Notes under the pieces: model-generated
The model's input: the letters and a program-made list of their open reading frames with translations, nothing else
What the model was told of the DNA's origin: nothing
The model's database searches: none
NCBI RefSeq assembly: GCF_003576645.1
Contig: NC_044922.1
Span: forward strand, 10,203,946 to 10,267,945
Direction: 5' to 3'
From: Ipomoea triloba
Lineage: Eukaryota; Streptophyta; Magnoliopsida; Solanales; Convolvulaceae
DNA: 64,000 nt
Part shown: piece by piece, positions 24,824-35,263 of the stretch
How the letters are laid out: each line of letters begins with the position of its first letter
Numbering within the stretch: position 1 is the first letter of the stretch
Position numbers and translations under genes: made by a program

Positions 24824-25928
24824 CTACTCTTGTAGCTTCTTTAAACTCTCCAAGTGTAGCTGGTAATGGAAGATTTGCATTGACTCCCAATCGGTCACCT
24901 TAATGAAATGTGCCGGCACTGTAGGAAATGGTGAAGATGAAGATGGTGTTGAATCTGTAGGTGGTGGAACCATTGGTGTAGAAGAAGTTGAAAGGCGATG
25001 TGATGCAATTGGAAATGGTGGGGGTATAGAGGATGTGGCAGAAGATGCCTGACGAAGGAGTGATTCTGTTGGAGATGTTGAGGATGATGATTGAGTCTGA
25101 GGTCGTGCAATTGGGGCTTGTGGAACGGGTGGAGGTCTCCTGGACAGCCCTGCCTCTTCCCTTACCCTGAGTGTGCGGGTAAGCTTCATTGCAACCAACT
25201 CATCAAGTGGTATTGGTGCCATTTGTGCCTCGAGCAACCGATATTCCGTCCAGTCGATCTTTGCTTGGTACCCCAATGCAATGCACAAGCCGGTTACCAA
25301 GGGCCTTATGAGCACTGAATGTACCTTCTCCTTTTGTTGTGCCATGAGTCATCCGCGGCACACCATGCCCATGTTTACGGGTTTCCCCATATTCCTACTC
25401 CATAATGCAAATAAATTTTCCTTGTACACCTTTTGCATAATTTCCTCGTCGGCCTCCCCATGAATGGGCAATCACTCTTCTCACTACGCGGAGGTCTTCC
25501 CTTTTGATGTGGGAACCAAGGACTCTCGAACCACTCCAATCAACTTCGTGTCTAGCTATAGATTTCCAATATTTTCTTGGTGTGTCGAGGTCCCCAAAGT
25601 CCCACTTGAGTCTTCTATACCAATGCCTTGTCTGATCGTCCCGGTTGTAGAACCCCAGGAGTTGCCCTAAAGTGTTGACTAATATGTGATGGTCATTGTT
25701 GAAAAGCCGGAACGGGATGGTGGGGCTGATCAAATCTCCGCTCTTTCCTATTACTTCAAGACTAGCCACAAATTCGTGAACCGCCGGGGTGAATGTGGCG
25801 TGACTCCATCCGAAAATGGCACTCCAGTATGGTTGATGAATAAGGCGCTCCACCCCTTGTCGGATGAATAAAGCGCTCCACCTATAATAGAACAAGATTT
25901 TGCAACACAACACAAGGAAGCATTTCAC
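24824..25928 (-). pseudogene. Athila ORF1-like protein, frameshifted
   Basis: Two adjacent minus-strand frames (25395-25928, 177 aa; 24824-25345, 173 aa) read as one protein broken near 25350-25395. The first has a tryptophan-rich globular region with motifs I associate from memory with the plant Athila ORF1 family: PYWSAIFGW, FRLFNNDH, LGQLLGFYNRDDQTRHWYRR, SRVLGSHIKREDL and AHSWGGRRGN. The second begins MAQQKEKVHSVL, continues PLVTGLCIALGYQ, then becomes proline- and serine-rich. In Athila-type elements this type of protein is encoded besides pol. No pol motifs accompany it here, so D appears to be pol-less or truncated. Family assignment is by recall of motifs, without a search. Confidence 0.65.
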
Positions 25929-27264
25929 AAATCATTCCAAGAGATTCATCATTATGATTCACCACTATAAGCATATTTTTCAAGCTCCTCGCATTTACAT
26001 TATTCCATTTTCACATCTTCTCAACACATTTCTTTTTGAATTCCCATATTCAACACTTATTAGATGTAAACCAATCTCAACTACACAATTTAAACATTTC
26101 AAGCTCAAAAGTCAACACAAAAAGTCAACTTCATCATCTTCCTCAAGACCAACTTGAGGTTGAAGAGTGAAGTGTTCATGAAAGCTTCTAAAATGAACAA
26201 TGTACATGGGTAATCATCAATATACAACTAATAGACCATTAAGACCTCAATTTCATCTTCAAATATACCCAATTTCACATATATGCACATTCATGGAAGA
26301 AACCCCCAAATTGCAAACTAGGGTTCTTCAATCTAGCACAGTAAGCTCAAATAACCTCAAAATCATACAATGTAGCACCAATGCAAGCTCATTTACTCAA
26401 CATATGCTATTAACAACCAATATAAACCTTAAAAGAAGCATTTGAGAATGCGGGTTCTTGTAAACACAAAAATAAAGAAAGAACGTAGGATTTGAAAACA
26501 ATGTAGTATGTAGATCTTTGAGAGATTACCTTGTGGAGTGATCTTTGTGCGTGAATAGGCTTTGAATTTCACTAAGCTTGGAGCACAAAGATGGAGAAAT
26601 TTTACCTTTGAAGAGTGTTTTCTCGTGGAAGGGTTTAATATGAAGTGAGTAAGGGCATTTAAAGACTTTTCCCCACAGAAAGTTTTGCTCTGATCTCTCT
26701 GGTGCCCGTCCACACCGCGTCCACGCGTGGGAGCCAGCGTGGGGGCGCCACTGGAAATTTTCCACGCCCGCATCCACGAGTGGGAGCAGGCATAGACTTA
26801 ATCCTTAGAGTCCCCTTCCACTATTTTGATCTCCTTTGCTATTTTGCATGACTCCTTGATGTTATTGTTGACAAATGGTGTCTCCAAATCATATTACCAG
26901 TGTCTTTAGCTCAAACAAGGCCAATCCTAACAAGAAAATTGCAAGAAAACTAGGATACGAAAGGAAAAACAAAAAGAAAAACAAAAATAAAACACTAATA
27001 TCTACGGGATAACCTTGGGATGCCTCCCAAGAGCGCCACGTTTAACGTCTTTGGCTAGACTCGGTGTGTGCTATCCTTCAAAGCAAAGCAATTTTGGGAC
27101 TTTACCAAGCGTCTCGTGCACCTTTGCTTCAAGAATGCCCGAAGATGTGGGATATCCTTGAACTCAAAATCAAGTAAAGGGAAAGCAAAAGTTGTGGTTA
27201 GACTAAATTGAGCATTACAAAATATCCTCAATTTCTCAAAGATAGCTTGCTCCTTCCCCCCTTC

Positions 27265-27591
27265 TTATACCTCTATTTCACCCCAAAAAATCTTCTCATT
27301 GCTAGCATGCCATTGAACAACCATTTTGTCAATTCCCTTGTTTACCTCAACTAATGTGTTCACATTCAACTCACCTCTCATGAGGTTGCCAAAAGTGACA
27401 ACCTCCCCAATAGGCATATTGTCCCCTATTTCATTCTCAATTAGCTCTTCATCATCCCTTACAAGACTAGCGCATTCTTCAAACCCATTTTCACAAGAGT
27501 AAAACGACATGCTATCCTCCTCACTCATTAAATCCTCACAACACACCACAATAGAATCATCCTCACACAAGGAGTCATCCTCACAAGAAAA
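27265..27591 (-). pseudogene. Acidic reading frame of D, 3' portion (cut by E)
   Basis: About 109 codons rich in Asp, Glu and Cys (CEDDSIVVCCEDLM, SCENGFEEC). The frame continues on the far side of E at 40332-40535 in the same phase once one copy of the 5-bp target site is removed. I do not recognise a domain. It probably belongs to the gag or spacer region of the Athila-like element. Confidence 0.45.
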
Positions 27592-28750
27592 TGTAACCCC
27601 TCATCTATTCCAATAAGTCTAGGGTTCGAAAAATATTTCTTTAGGCTATGACATTCATGAGATGATCTCCCGATACTTCAAAAGGATTTTTATAAGTAAG
27701 AATATTTATTAATAAGCTGCAATCATACGTGCCGGTCACGAACCGTAAAAATTTTTAAGGACGTATATTCAGTTTAGATTTCCCTAGGAAATGGATTATT
27801 ATGCATAATATGATTAAGCATGAACTTCCTACTTAGTTAAGTTGAAATTAGACGAACTATAAGAGTGAAATTTATTACGAACCTTCGTATCGCTGTATTT
27901 CGCGATATACCGGAAAATGGTCCGATTTTAGCGGTTAATGACGGGATTATTTTTAGAATAATTTTGGTATTAAAATTTTCCCGAATTAAATTATATTCTT
28001 CCAAACTTTTATCTGATTTAACCCCTAACTGGCAAGGCAAGGCTTATTCTTCAAGATTTACCATACTTACCATAGAATTGTGACAAGTGTCACATTTATT
28101 TACCATGCCGTAATAATAAATTAATTAACTAGGATGAGTATGGGATAAGTCTTGCTAGATAGAAACTTAATCTCCAAGTTTCCCCATTCCTATCCATCTT
28201 GGCCGAAATAATTAGAGAGGAAAAGAGAGAGAAGATTTCATCTTCATCTTTGTGTTCAAGAAACTCCATGGCCAATTCCTTCACAAGTTCTTCCATACTA
28301 GGTAACACTTTGATTTTTATTCGGTTAAAAGACTAGAATTCTTTCCTAGAACTTAATTTTAAGCTAAGAATTCTTGAAAATATTGTTATTATGGTATAAA
28401 TTACTTAGGGTCTTCGGTGGAAATTTGGAGGAAAGGATCACAACAATTTCTACGGTGTTAAAAGCTACTTGAAAGGTAAGGAATCCCTCAAGTCGGTTTA
28501 GTCACTTGAAAATGGACAATTGCTAGTGAACTGTGAGACTAGGAGTTTTATGTGGAAATTATGTGTTAAGCTTGAGGATTTCTTAGTTAGATCATGAGAC
28601 TACTCTTTGAATTTTGGTAATTTTTGTATACATGTTCATAGCTAGTATATGCATGTATATGTTATATTTACGTCCATATAGGCTTATAATTATGAAAATA
28701 TTGGAAAATCAAGTTGTTACCACACTATTTTCGCTCCCAAAACTGGCAGA

Positions 28751-28905
28751 ATTTCAGGGACACGCGTGCACAGCGCGTCCGTCGGGCGTCCACAACGCGT
28801 CCGTCGGGCGTCCAGTAGGCGAGACCAGGCAGAACGACCGGATGCGCGCGTCCGTCGTGCGTCCGGTGGTGCGGACATCAGCGCGTCCGATGTGCGCGGA
28901 TCTGT
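28751..28905 (+). repeat. CpG-dense block in the E LTR
   Basis: Repeated GCGTCCG and GGGCGTCC motifs stand out in an AT-rich LTR. The matching block in the 3' LTR (38408-38532) is shorter and differently arranged, so it has changed by unit gain or loss. Confidence 0.75.
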
Positions 28906-29235
28906 TTTCGACTGAATTTTCTTCTGAAATTTTTTCTCCTGCATGATATAATGTTTGAAAGGCCTACGGGCAACTGAGTTCAATTTTTGGAAAGAATAAA
29001 TATTGTTTTGGAAATTATCTACATCACTTTGGAAGAAAAATATTGTTTTTGAGGAACAAGTATAACCCTTGTCACTTGAGATATTTGTGTTAAAAAGCCA
29101 TTGGTAAATGTGAATATTTTGGAAACATATTTAGAAAGAAATAGTCATTTTGAGACTTTATGTGAAAATGCTATTTGAATCCAGGAAAGAAAGAATGTTT
29201 TGAAAACCTTAGTTTCTGGATAAGTTGTGGATGAC

Positions 29236-29440
29236 TTGATTAACCCACGGGAGGGCTTAATTGCCAAAGCCCAGTGGTTGTTTACAAGATTTACCTACGG
29301 GAGGGCTTGAATGCCATGGCCCGAGGTTGTTGAGATGATTGACCTACGGGAGGGCTTAAGTGCCATGGCCCGGGGTTGTTACAGGATTGAGGAAGACATG
29401 ATTGACCTACGGGAGGGCTTAAATGCCATGGCCTGGGGTT
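29236..29440 (+). repeat. Minisatellite in the E LTR (GGGAGGGCTTAA units, 4 copies)
   Basis: Units of about 50-64 bp contain CTACGGGAGGGCTTAA and GCCATGGCCCGGGGTTG. A copy is at 38870-39075 in the other LTR, and a related array in LTR G (56520-56705). Confidence 0.9.
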
Positions 29441-29778
29441 GGAAGAAGGGAATTAAGAAAACACTCCAAAAAGGCCTCACGCTTACCCAGGGGGAAACTA
29501 AGTAAATTTTTTTTAACTATGAAAATTTAGTTACTCCGTAACTATGCTGAAGAGCAAAATGTGTCGAATTTTGAGCGCTGCAATGTGCTGCCGAACTCTC
29601 TTTTGAGATAAAAATGATGAAAATTCCTGGAAATGAAAAGTTTTGCAAACTTGTCTGAAAGACGGAAAAGTGATTTTGAGCGGCAGTTATGCCATTATCT
29701 TTAATTGAGAAAAGTTTTATATGTTGATTCAACTCACATACTATACTATTCTTTCTACTGTTGATAATCTGGTTGCAG

Positions 29779-29916
29779 GTAGAGTTTCAACCTATGGGTA
29801 AAACTTTACAGCTTTCAAATTATTATATTTTTCAAAACGTTTGTTTACTTTTGAGTGACAATGGATTTCCTTGCTTAGTCGTCGTGCTAACTACACTTCA
29901 TTGAGTCCCTTATCAG
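29779..29916 (+). promoter_or_regulatory. Putative 138-nt leader intron before the LTR ORF (E 5' LTR)
   Basis: GTTGCAG|GTAGAG donor-like, CTAAC branch-like, CTTATCAG acceptor-like directly before ATG at 29917. The same spacing is found in the other copies. Confidence 0.4.
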
Positions 29917-30389
29917 ATGCAGTCTAGCGTGGGCTCTTGCAACCTCGAGAACTCTGGTGGTTCATCAGAGTTCATGTTCCCCATACTAGATTATGATGAT
30001 TATGTGCAGTATCTAGCGGGTGACGACCCGTATACTCCCGGCTTCACTCTTGACCCTCCAGCTCCGGCTTATGCTCCTGATCCTATTCCAGCTCCTGTTC
30101 ACCGGTTGTACCTGTCTGTCCTCCTGCTCCCAGTAGTCCATTGAGTTTCATTGATGCTATTCAGGCGAGTTATGGGTTCTACCCCGTCGAGGTTTTAGAG
30201 GGGTGTGACCCTCTCGAGTTCGTTGTTCACTACCCTTATCCGTGGGACCCTAATCCCCCGGAAAGTTATGACGAGTGAATGATGGTAAACACCCCATGTA
30301 AATTCTTAGATCATATCACCTGGTTTGCGGGCGAGTGGCACCTTGTTTGGGGAACGTATACCGGCCCAGTGTACCGCCCACTAGAGTAG
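29917..30389 (+). pseudogene. LTR-encoded conserved protein, E 5' LTR copy (frameshifted)
   Basis: It begins MQSSVGSCNLENSGGSSEF, then has the acidic DYDDYVQYLAGDDPY and a Pro/Ala-rich linker. A single-base loss in the linker near 30100 (CACCGG versus CACCCGG in the other LTR) shifts the frame. A stop (TGA near 30278, where the other LTR has TGG) lies in the C-terminal part. Beyond it the conserved FLDHITWFAGEWHLVWG and GPVYRPLE remain. It ends at 30389, about 335 bp before the LTR end. In a 5' LTR transcript it would lie upstream of gag. Confidence 0.6.
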
Positions 30390-30727
30390 GTCGTGTCCCA
30401 GGGAAGAAGTCGAAGCTGACCTTTTTGTGTAAATACCTTTTTGTAGCCATGGTAGTTCTAAGTTGGCTAGTAAGGTCGGGAATAGCCCAAACTTTTGTTC
30501 TAATGGGCCGTAAGAAAACTCTTGTACATATTTGTAGCTAGTATAGCTACCCTTTTGCTGCTAATATATATATATGAAGTTATGATGGGTAATGACGATA
30601 TGAAACAGTTTCCTTGTCTTCAGTGTGTGCATCTAGAGTGAACTCTATCTGGATCTGATTGGGTTCAGTCTAGGTGTGGCGGTACCTACTCCGGATGTAC
30701 GGTATAGCCGAGCCGGGGTGTTACAAG

Positions 30728-30740
30728 TTGGTATCAGAGC
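30728..30740 (+). other. Primer-binding site of E (tRNA-iMet type)
   Basis: TTGGTATCAGAGC lies 2 bp after the 5' LTR end. Confidence 0.92.
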
Positions 30741-31228
30741 CCTGTTTCAAGTTAGAACCCTAAGTCAGCTCTCTTTTCGAGTCAGCCCTAGTTTCAAGTT
30801 AACCGAGTTTCGAAGTCAGCTTAGGTTCCTTAAGACCGACCTAAGTCATTGTTACAGCTTGATGAGTATAAGCTTCGGAGCAGAGCTAGAACGGAAGCCA
30901 GGTAGCGTAAGAAGGGGGTATTTCACTTCTACTCTACAGGATCTCACGATTCTGGTTGCTGAATAATGTGATCAATGCTTGTGATTCCCTACATATATTA
31001 ATCATTGCTTAGGATTATTGTGAGTAAGCTTGCTAGCGTAATGCATTAATTATCATTATTCTATGATTAAAACCCTTGCTTAGAGGCTATAATAAAGTGA
31101 ATGTTAGGAAGTGTCGTATAGGACTTGAGTAGGTGCTATACTGACTGCCTAACTAGCAAATTCCTTAAGAACTTTTGAACCTCGGGTATTAATTTGGAAC
31201 TATCCTCTAGTGAAAGCCTAGACGAAAT

Positions 31229-33073
31229 GTGTCTGCTGGTAACGACGATAATATCTCTGCAATAGATCGTATGGCCCAAGCGATGGAACGAATGGTTGAG
31301 TTTATGCTAGCTCAGCAAGCCCAGAACCAAAACCAAGGGCAGCCACGGGTAGATTTTGCTAAGGCAATAGCAAACCGACAACCACCGTGTTACGCTAGAG
31401 AAAAAGTTCCGGTGAGTTTGGAGGAATGGATCAGGACGTTCAATAAATTGCTTAACGTAGTAAATTGTCCTGCGAATCAACGAGTACCTTCCGCGGTCTA
31501 TTACCTGACGAAAGCCGTAGACAATTGGTGGGTAACAGTTGGACCTGACCTCCTACAAGACCAAGAGTTTGGTTGGGAGGAATTCAAAGTGGAATTGAGA
31601 AGACAATTCTACACCGATCGTATTAAAGGGATTAAATGCGAGGAGTTTCTACGACTAAAGCAAAAGGGAGCAAATATCCAAGAATACCATGACAAATACG
31701 TGGAGCTGATGCGTTTCGCTCAAGAGATTGTGCCTGATGAAGCGAGTAAGGCACGAAGATTTGTTCGAGGATTAGATTGGGATGTAAGAAGGGCGATTTC
31801 ACCATTCATGTGCTCTACTCTGAAAGAGGCGTACGATAGAGCCTCGGATCATTATCAGGTGTACTTGGACCAACAGGAAGTTTACGGCCGAAACAAAAGG
31901 AAGGCTGATGATAAATCACGGAAGTTCCCGTTGGGAAACAAGAAAGCTAACAAAGGTAGCTTTAACCCAATACGAGGAAGAGGAAGGGAAGGAATCAATC
32001 AGGGAAACCGTCCTGCTTGCCAAAGATGTGGAAGGAATCATCCCGGAGAAAATTGTCAAGGAATGAAGATTAAGTGCTTCAAGTGTGGTCTTTTTGGACA
32101 CAAGTCCTTTGAGTGCCAAAGTCAGATAGACAGTCCCCAAAAACCCCTACAGAAGGTAAGCCAAGGGAGAAGATTTAATGGGAATGCCGGCCAGAAGCCC
32201 GCAGGGGTAGAAGATAAAAGGGCCAACTCCCAATCAGTAAATTTGGGAAGACCAACAAACGTCACATTTGGTCCCAACCACAAAGGAAAGCAAGTGATGG
32301 GAGAAAGCAACGCGGGGAACCAAGGCAGGATTTACGTCGTCAATAGCGTTCAGGCTCAGGCTAGCGACGCCGTAACTAGTACATTTCCCATAAACTCAGT
32401 GCTTGGGTTAGTACTATTTGATACGGGGGCTACCAATTCATTTATATCATCTGCATTTGCTGATAAACTGAAGTTAAGGCCTACTGCTAGATTAGATCTA
32501 AATGTCACAACGGCCTCGGGAGTAGTAGTATCCTGTAGAGATAGTTATGACAACGTTGCTATAGAAATAGCTGGATCTAACTGTCCCGGAAACCTCGTTC
32601 CTTTTGAACTTGAGGGCATTGATGTAGTACTCAGGATGGATTGGTTGGATAAGTATAAAGCTCGGATCGTGTGTAATGAGCGAAAGGTTGTCCTACGAGG
32701 ACCAAAGGTAAGGAGAATATCCTACCGAGGAATTGGCAAGCAACCCGAGTCAAGGTTGTTGACGACGAAGAAATTGAAGAAGTTTGTGCACCAGGGATGC
32801 GAAGTGTATCTCTATTTGGTGCAAGATGCCGAAGTAGAAGAACTTGAAATTGATCGAATCCCAGTTGTACGCGAATTTCCTGACGTATTCCCCGACGATC
32901 TCACGGAAATGCCGCCGGAAAGGGAAGTGGAATTCACCATCGACCTCGTACCAGGAACCTCACCTATCTCGAAAGCGCCTTATCGAATGGCACCTAAAGA
33001 GATGGAGGAGCTGAAAGCACAATTGGCGGAATTATTGGAGAAGGGATTTATTAGGCCAAGCGTATCGCCTTAG
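31229..33073 (+). CDS. Gag, CCHC knuckles, protease and RT N-terminus (614 aa open frame)
   Basis: This is the longest open frame in the window. Residues about 1-235 are a plant gypsy gag (WWVTVGPDLL, EFKVELRRQFY, RFVRGLDWDVRRAI). It is followed by a basic stretch and knuckles at about 264-298 (CQRCGRNHPGENC and CFKCGLFGHKSFEC). The protease has its catalytic D-T-G at about residue 398 (LFDTGATNSFIS) and a conserved VVLRMDWL, where Arg replaces the usual Gly before MDWL. The RT entry region begins near 550 (REFPDVFPDDL, PISKAPYRMAP). Gag packages element RNA; protease cuts the polyprotein. The frame ends at a TAG where relatives have Trp (SPWGAP). Confidence 0.9.
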   Translation: MSAGNDDNISAIDRMAQAMERMVEFMLAQQAQNQNQGQPRVDFAKAIANRQPPCYAREKVPVSLEEWIRTFNKLLNVVNCPANQRVPSAVYYLTKAVDNWWVTVGPDLLQDQEFGWEEFKVELRRQFYTDRIKGIKCEEFLRLKQKGANIQEYHDKYVELMRFAQEIVPDEASKARRFVRGLDWDVRRAISPFMCSTLKEAYDRASDHYQVYLDQQEVYGRNKRKADDKSRKFPLGNKKANKGSFNPIRGRGREGINQGNRPACQRCGRNHPGENCQGMKIKCFKCGLFGHKSFECQSQIDSPQKPLQKVSQGRRFNGNAGQKPAGVEDKRANSQSVNLGRPTNVTFGPNHKGKQVMGESNAGNQGRIYVVNSVQAQASDAVTSTFPINSVLGLVLFDTGATNSFISSAFADKLKLRPTARLDLNVTTASGVVVSCRDSYDNVAIEIAGSNCPGNLVPFELEGIDVVLRMDWLDKYKARIVCNERKVVLRGPKVRRISYRGIGKQPESRLLTTKKLKKFVHQGCEVYLYLVQDAEVEELEIDRIPVVREFPDVFPDDLTEMPPEREVEFTIDLVPGTSPISKAPYRMAPKEMEELKAQLAELLEKGFIRPSVSP

Positions 33074-34012
33074 GGCGCACCGGTACTGTTCGTTAAGAAG
33101 AAGGATGGGAGTCTTAGACTTTGCATCGATTATAGGGAACTCAATCGAGTCATAGTAAAGAACAAGTACCCGTTGCCCAAGATCGATGATCTGTTCGATC
33201 AGTTGAAAGGAGCGGGCGTATTCTCGAAGATTGACTTACGGTCAGGGTAACACCAAGTACGACTCGCGAAGGAGGATGTGCCTAAAACGGAATTTCAGAC
33301 GAGATACAAATTCACGGTCATGCCATTTGGAGTGACTAACGCCCCAGGAACCTTTATGGACTTGATGAACCGAGTTTTCCTTCCGTATCTGGATAAATTC
33401 GTCGTCGCCTTCATAGATGACATCTTGGTTTATTCTAAGACACCGGAGGATCACGAGGAACATCTCAGGACAGTGTTACAGACACTAAGGGAAAGGAAAC
33501 TTTTCACAAATTTGTCAAAATGCGAATTTTGGAAGAGAGAAGTCGCATTTCTTGGACACATAATCACCAAGGAAGGAATAGCGGTAGACCCAGCCAAGAT
33601 ACGAGCTGTAATTGAATGGGAAGTACCTAAATCAGTTACGGAAGTCCGTAGTTTCTTAGGTTTGGCGGGTTATTACCGAAGATTTGTTCAGGACTTCTTG
33701 AAGATAGCAAGACCGTTGACAAACCTGCTCAAAAAGACGACCAAGTATAGTTGGAGCGAAGAATGCGAGCAGGCATTCCAGGAACTTAAGAAGAGGTTGA
33801 CAACTGCTCCAGTATTGACCTTACCTGTTGGAACGGAAGGTTATGAGTTGTACAGTGATGCGTCTCACAAAGGACTAGGATGCGTCTTGATGCAAGATGG
33901 AAGGGTAATAGCTTATGCTTCTCGTCAATTAAAACCTCATGAAGCTAAGTACCCGACATATGACTTAGAACTAGCAGCCGTGGTATTCACTCTCAAAATT
34001 TGGCGACACTAC
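33074..34012 (+). pseudogene. Element E reverse transcriptase and first half of RNase H
   Basis: The region after the stop reads [19 protein letters not shown] and [16 protein letters not shown] (RT motifs), then a TAA in place of the Tyr codon of the usual SGYHQ. From 33278 the frame is open: [17 protein letters not shown], the active-site FIDDILVYS (about 33411-33437), [11 protein letters not shown] and [10 protein letters not shown]. The connection region follows, then RNase H with [16 protein letters not shown], ending at KIWRHY where the Athila LTR is inserted. Confidence 0.9.
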
Positions 34013-35258
34013 TGATGTTGTGAATTTAGTGTGAGTGAATGTGAAGGTGGTAAAACGAAGAGTCAAGACTCCCCGAGTGTCGTGTCTCACAAGGATGGCG
34101 AATGGGAATTAAATTGGTGTTGGCATTATCGGGGTTAAAAGGCAAGAGTTACAAGTATTACAAGAGATTGGTTTGGTAAGTAAGTTTGGGGGTTGTAGAA
34201 AGGAAATTTAGCTAAAGGAGCATGGGAAATTAAAAGGGGTGTGCACCGAAGTTAAACAACTTGATTGATCTTCATAGGGGATTTGGAAAACGAGTTTTGT
34301 GATCGAGTAAGGGAGACAAGGTATTAATACCGAGTGGCGTCACACTCAGACTCTCAATCCTCATTCGGTTGAGGCATTTCATCGAACACCTAGTCTACCA
34401 CTCCTCTCGGATCTTGTCCTTTCGGACTAAGAGCGGAGATATGGGTGAGTGGGGCTCGTGAGAGGCCGCTATCGCGCACACTCTCACTTCCCTACAGATT
34501 ACTAGCTATTCCGGCCGAAATAGAAGTAAAGCTTGAACAACTTCAACCATACAAACATCAATCCTACTCCTTCATCTTTCAAAACCATAGAACAAATTCT
34601 AAACAACAATCAAGAGTTTAAGAACGGCTCACACGCCCAAAATACTCTACTCAATCATGGAAATCATTCAAGATAACAAATTAGAAATTACTTTTAATAA
34701 TAAATATAAACTAGCAATTCAATGGAAAAAGTATGTTACCCAAGGAATGGTTGAGTCTACATCTTCAATCCATCTTCAATCTTAGATCTACACTACTCTA
34801 ATGGTAATTTTGTGTGTTTTTCCTCCACCAAGGGGAAGAAATAGAGAGAAAAATCAGATCTGAAAGTTGGGAGAGTCCTCCTTCAAAATTGAGAAAGAAG
34901 GGTTTAAAAAGCTGTCCAAGAAGTCGAATTTCCGCTGCTGCCCTACTGTCCCGCTTCCACGCCTATCACACGCGTGTGGCCTTGCGTGGGAGCTTTCTGG
35001 ATTAATTCCACGTCTGCTCACACGCGTGTGATGGCGCGTGGCAGCCTCCTGCTTGATGGATTCTTTGTTTGTTGCTTCTTTTGGCCCAAAACTTTGCTGT
35101 ATCCTTCGGAAATGACTCAAAGTATTTTTCTTGAGCTGGATTTGTCAAATAGAAGCTAATTAGAGGTTTTATCCATGAAAGTGATCATAATTGGGTGCTG
35201 AGACATTAAAATATCATCTAAACATAACCCGAATTTTGACTGTTTTTGGCACTTATCA
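34013..35258 (-). mobile_element. Solo LTR of an Athila-like element (1246 bp)
   Basis: On minus it begins TGATAAGTGCC and ends TTCACAACATCA, flanked by perfect ACTAC duplications (34008-34012 and 35259-35263). It has no interior sequences, so it is the product of LTR-LTR recombination. It is related to the D LTR (shared CCCCGAGTGTC, and CCGGCCGAAA followed by TAGAAG). It carries a CACGCGTGTG-rich patch at 34950-35045. Removing it restores a continuous RNase H frame in E, so the target site can be read exactly. Confidence 0.92.
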
Positions 35259-35263
35259 ACTAC

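Larger units (their letters stand above)
24056..27591 (-). mobile_element. Athila-like element D, fragment 2
   Basis: This continues D to the right of I. It carries an Athila ORF1-like reading frame (24824-25928), AT-rich spacer with a CACGCGTGG-type GC patch (26700-26790), and a CCTCCCAAGAGCG phrase that occurs twice (about 24503 and 27022). It also holds part of an acidic reading frame cut by the insertion of E at 27591. Apart from ORF1, the stretch 25930-27260 has no gene that I can support. Confidence 0.7.
27592..30725 (+). mobile_element. Element E, 5' LTR (3134 bp)
   Basis: The LTR begins TGTAACCCCTCATC and ends GGGGTGTTACA, next to the primer site. It contains a CG-rich block (28751-28905), a four-unit array (29236-29440) and the LTR protein frame (29917-30389). 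It differs from the 3' LTR by scattered substitutions, densest in the first 250 bp, and by small indels. Confidence 0.93.

Noticed and set aside
24460..24903. 147-aa plus-strand frame
   Set aside because: Partly antisense to the Athila ORF1-like frame and of biased composition; a shadow.
26526..26773. Minus-strand frames of 83 and 114 aa
   Set aside because: They overlap each other in different frames over AT-rich spacer and a CACGCGTGG patch of D; no family resemblance and no other copy.
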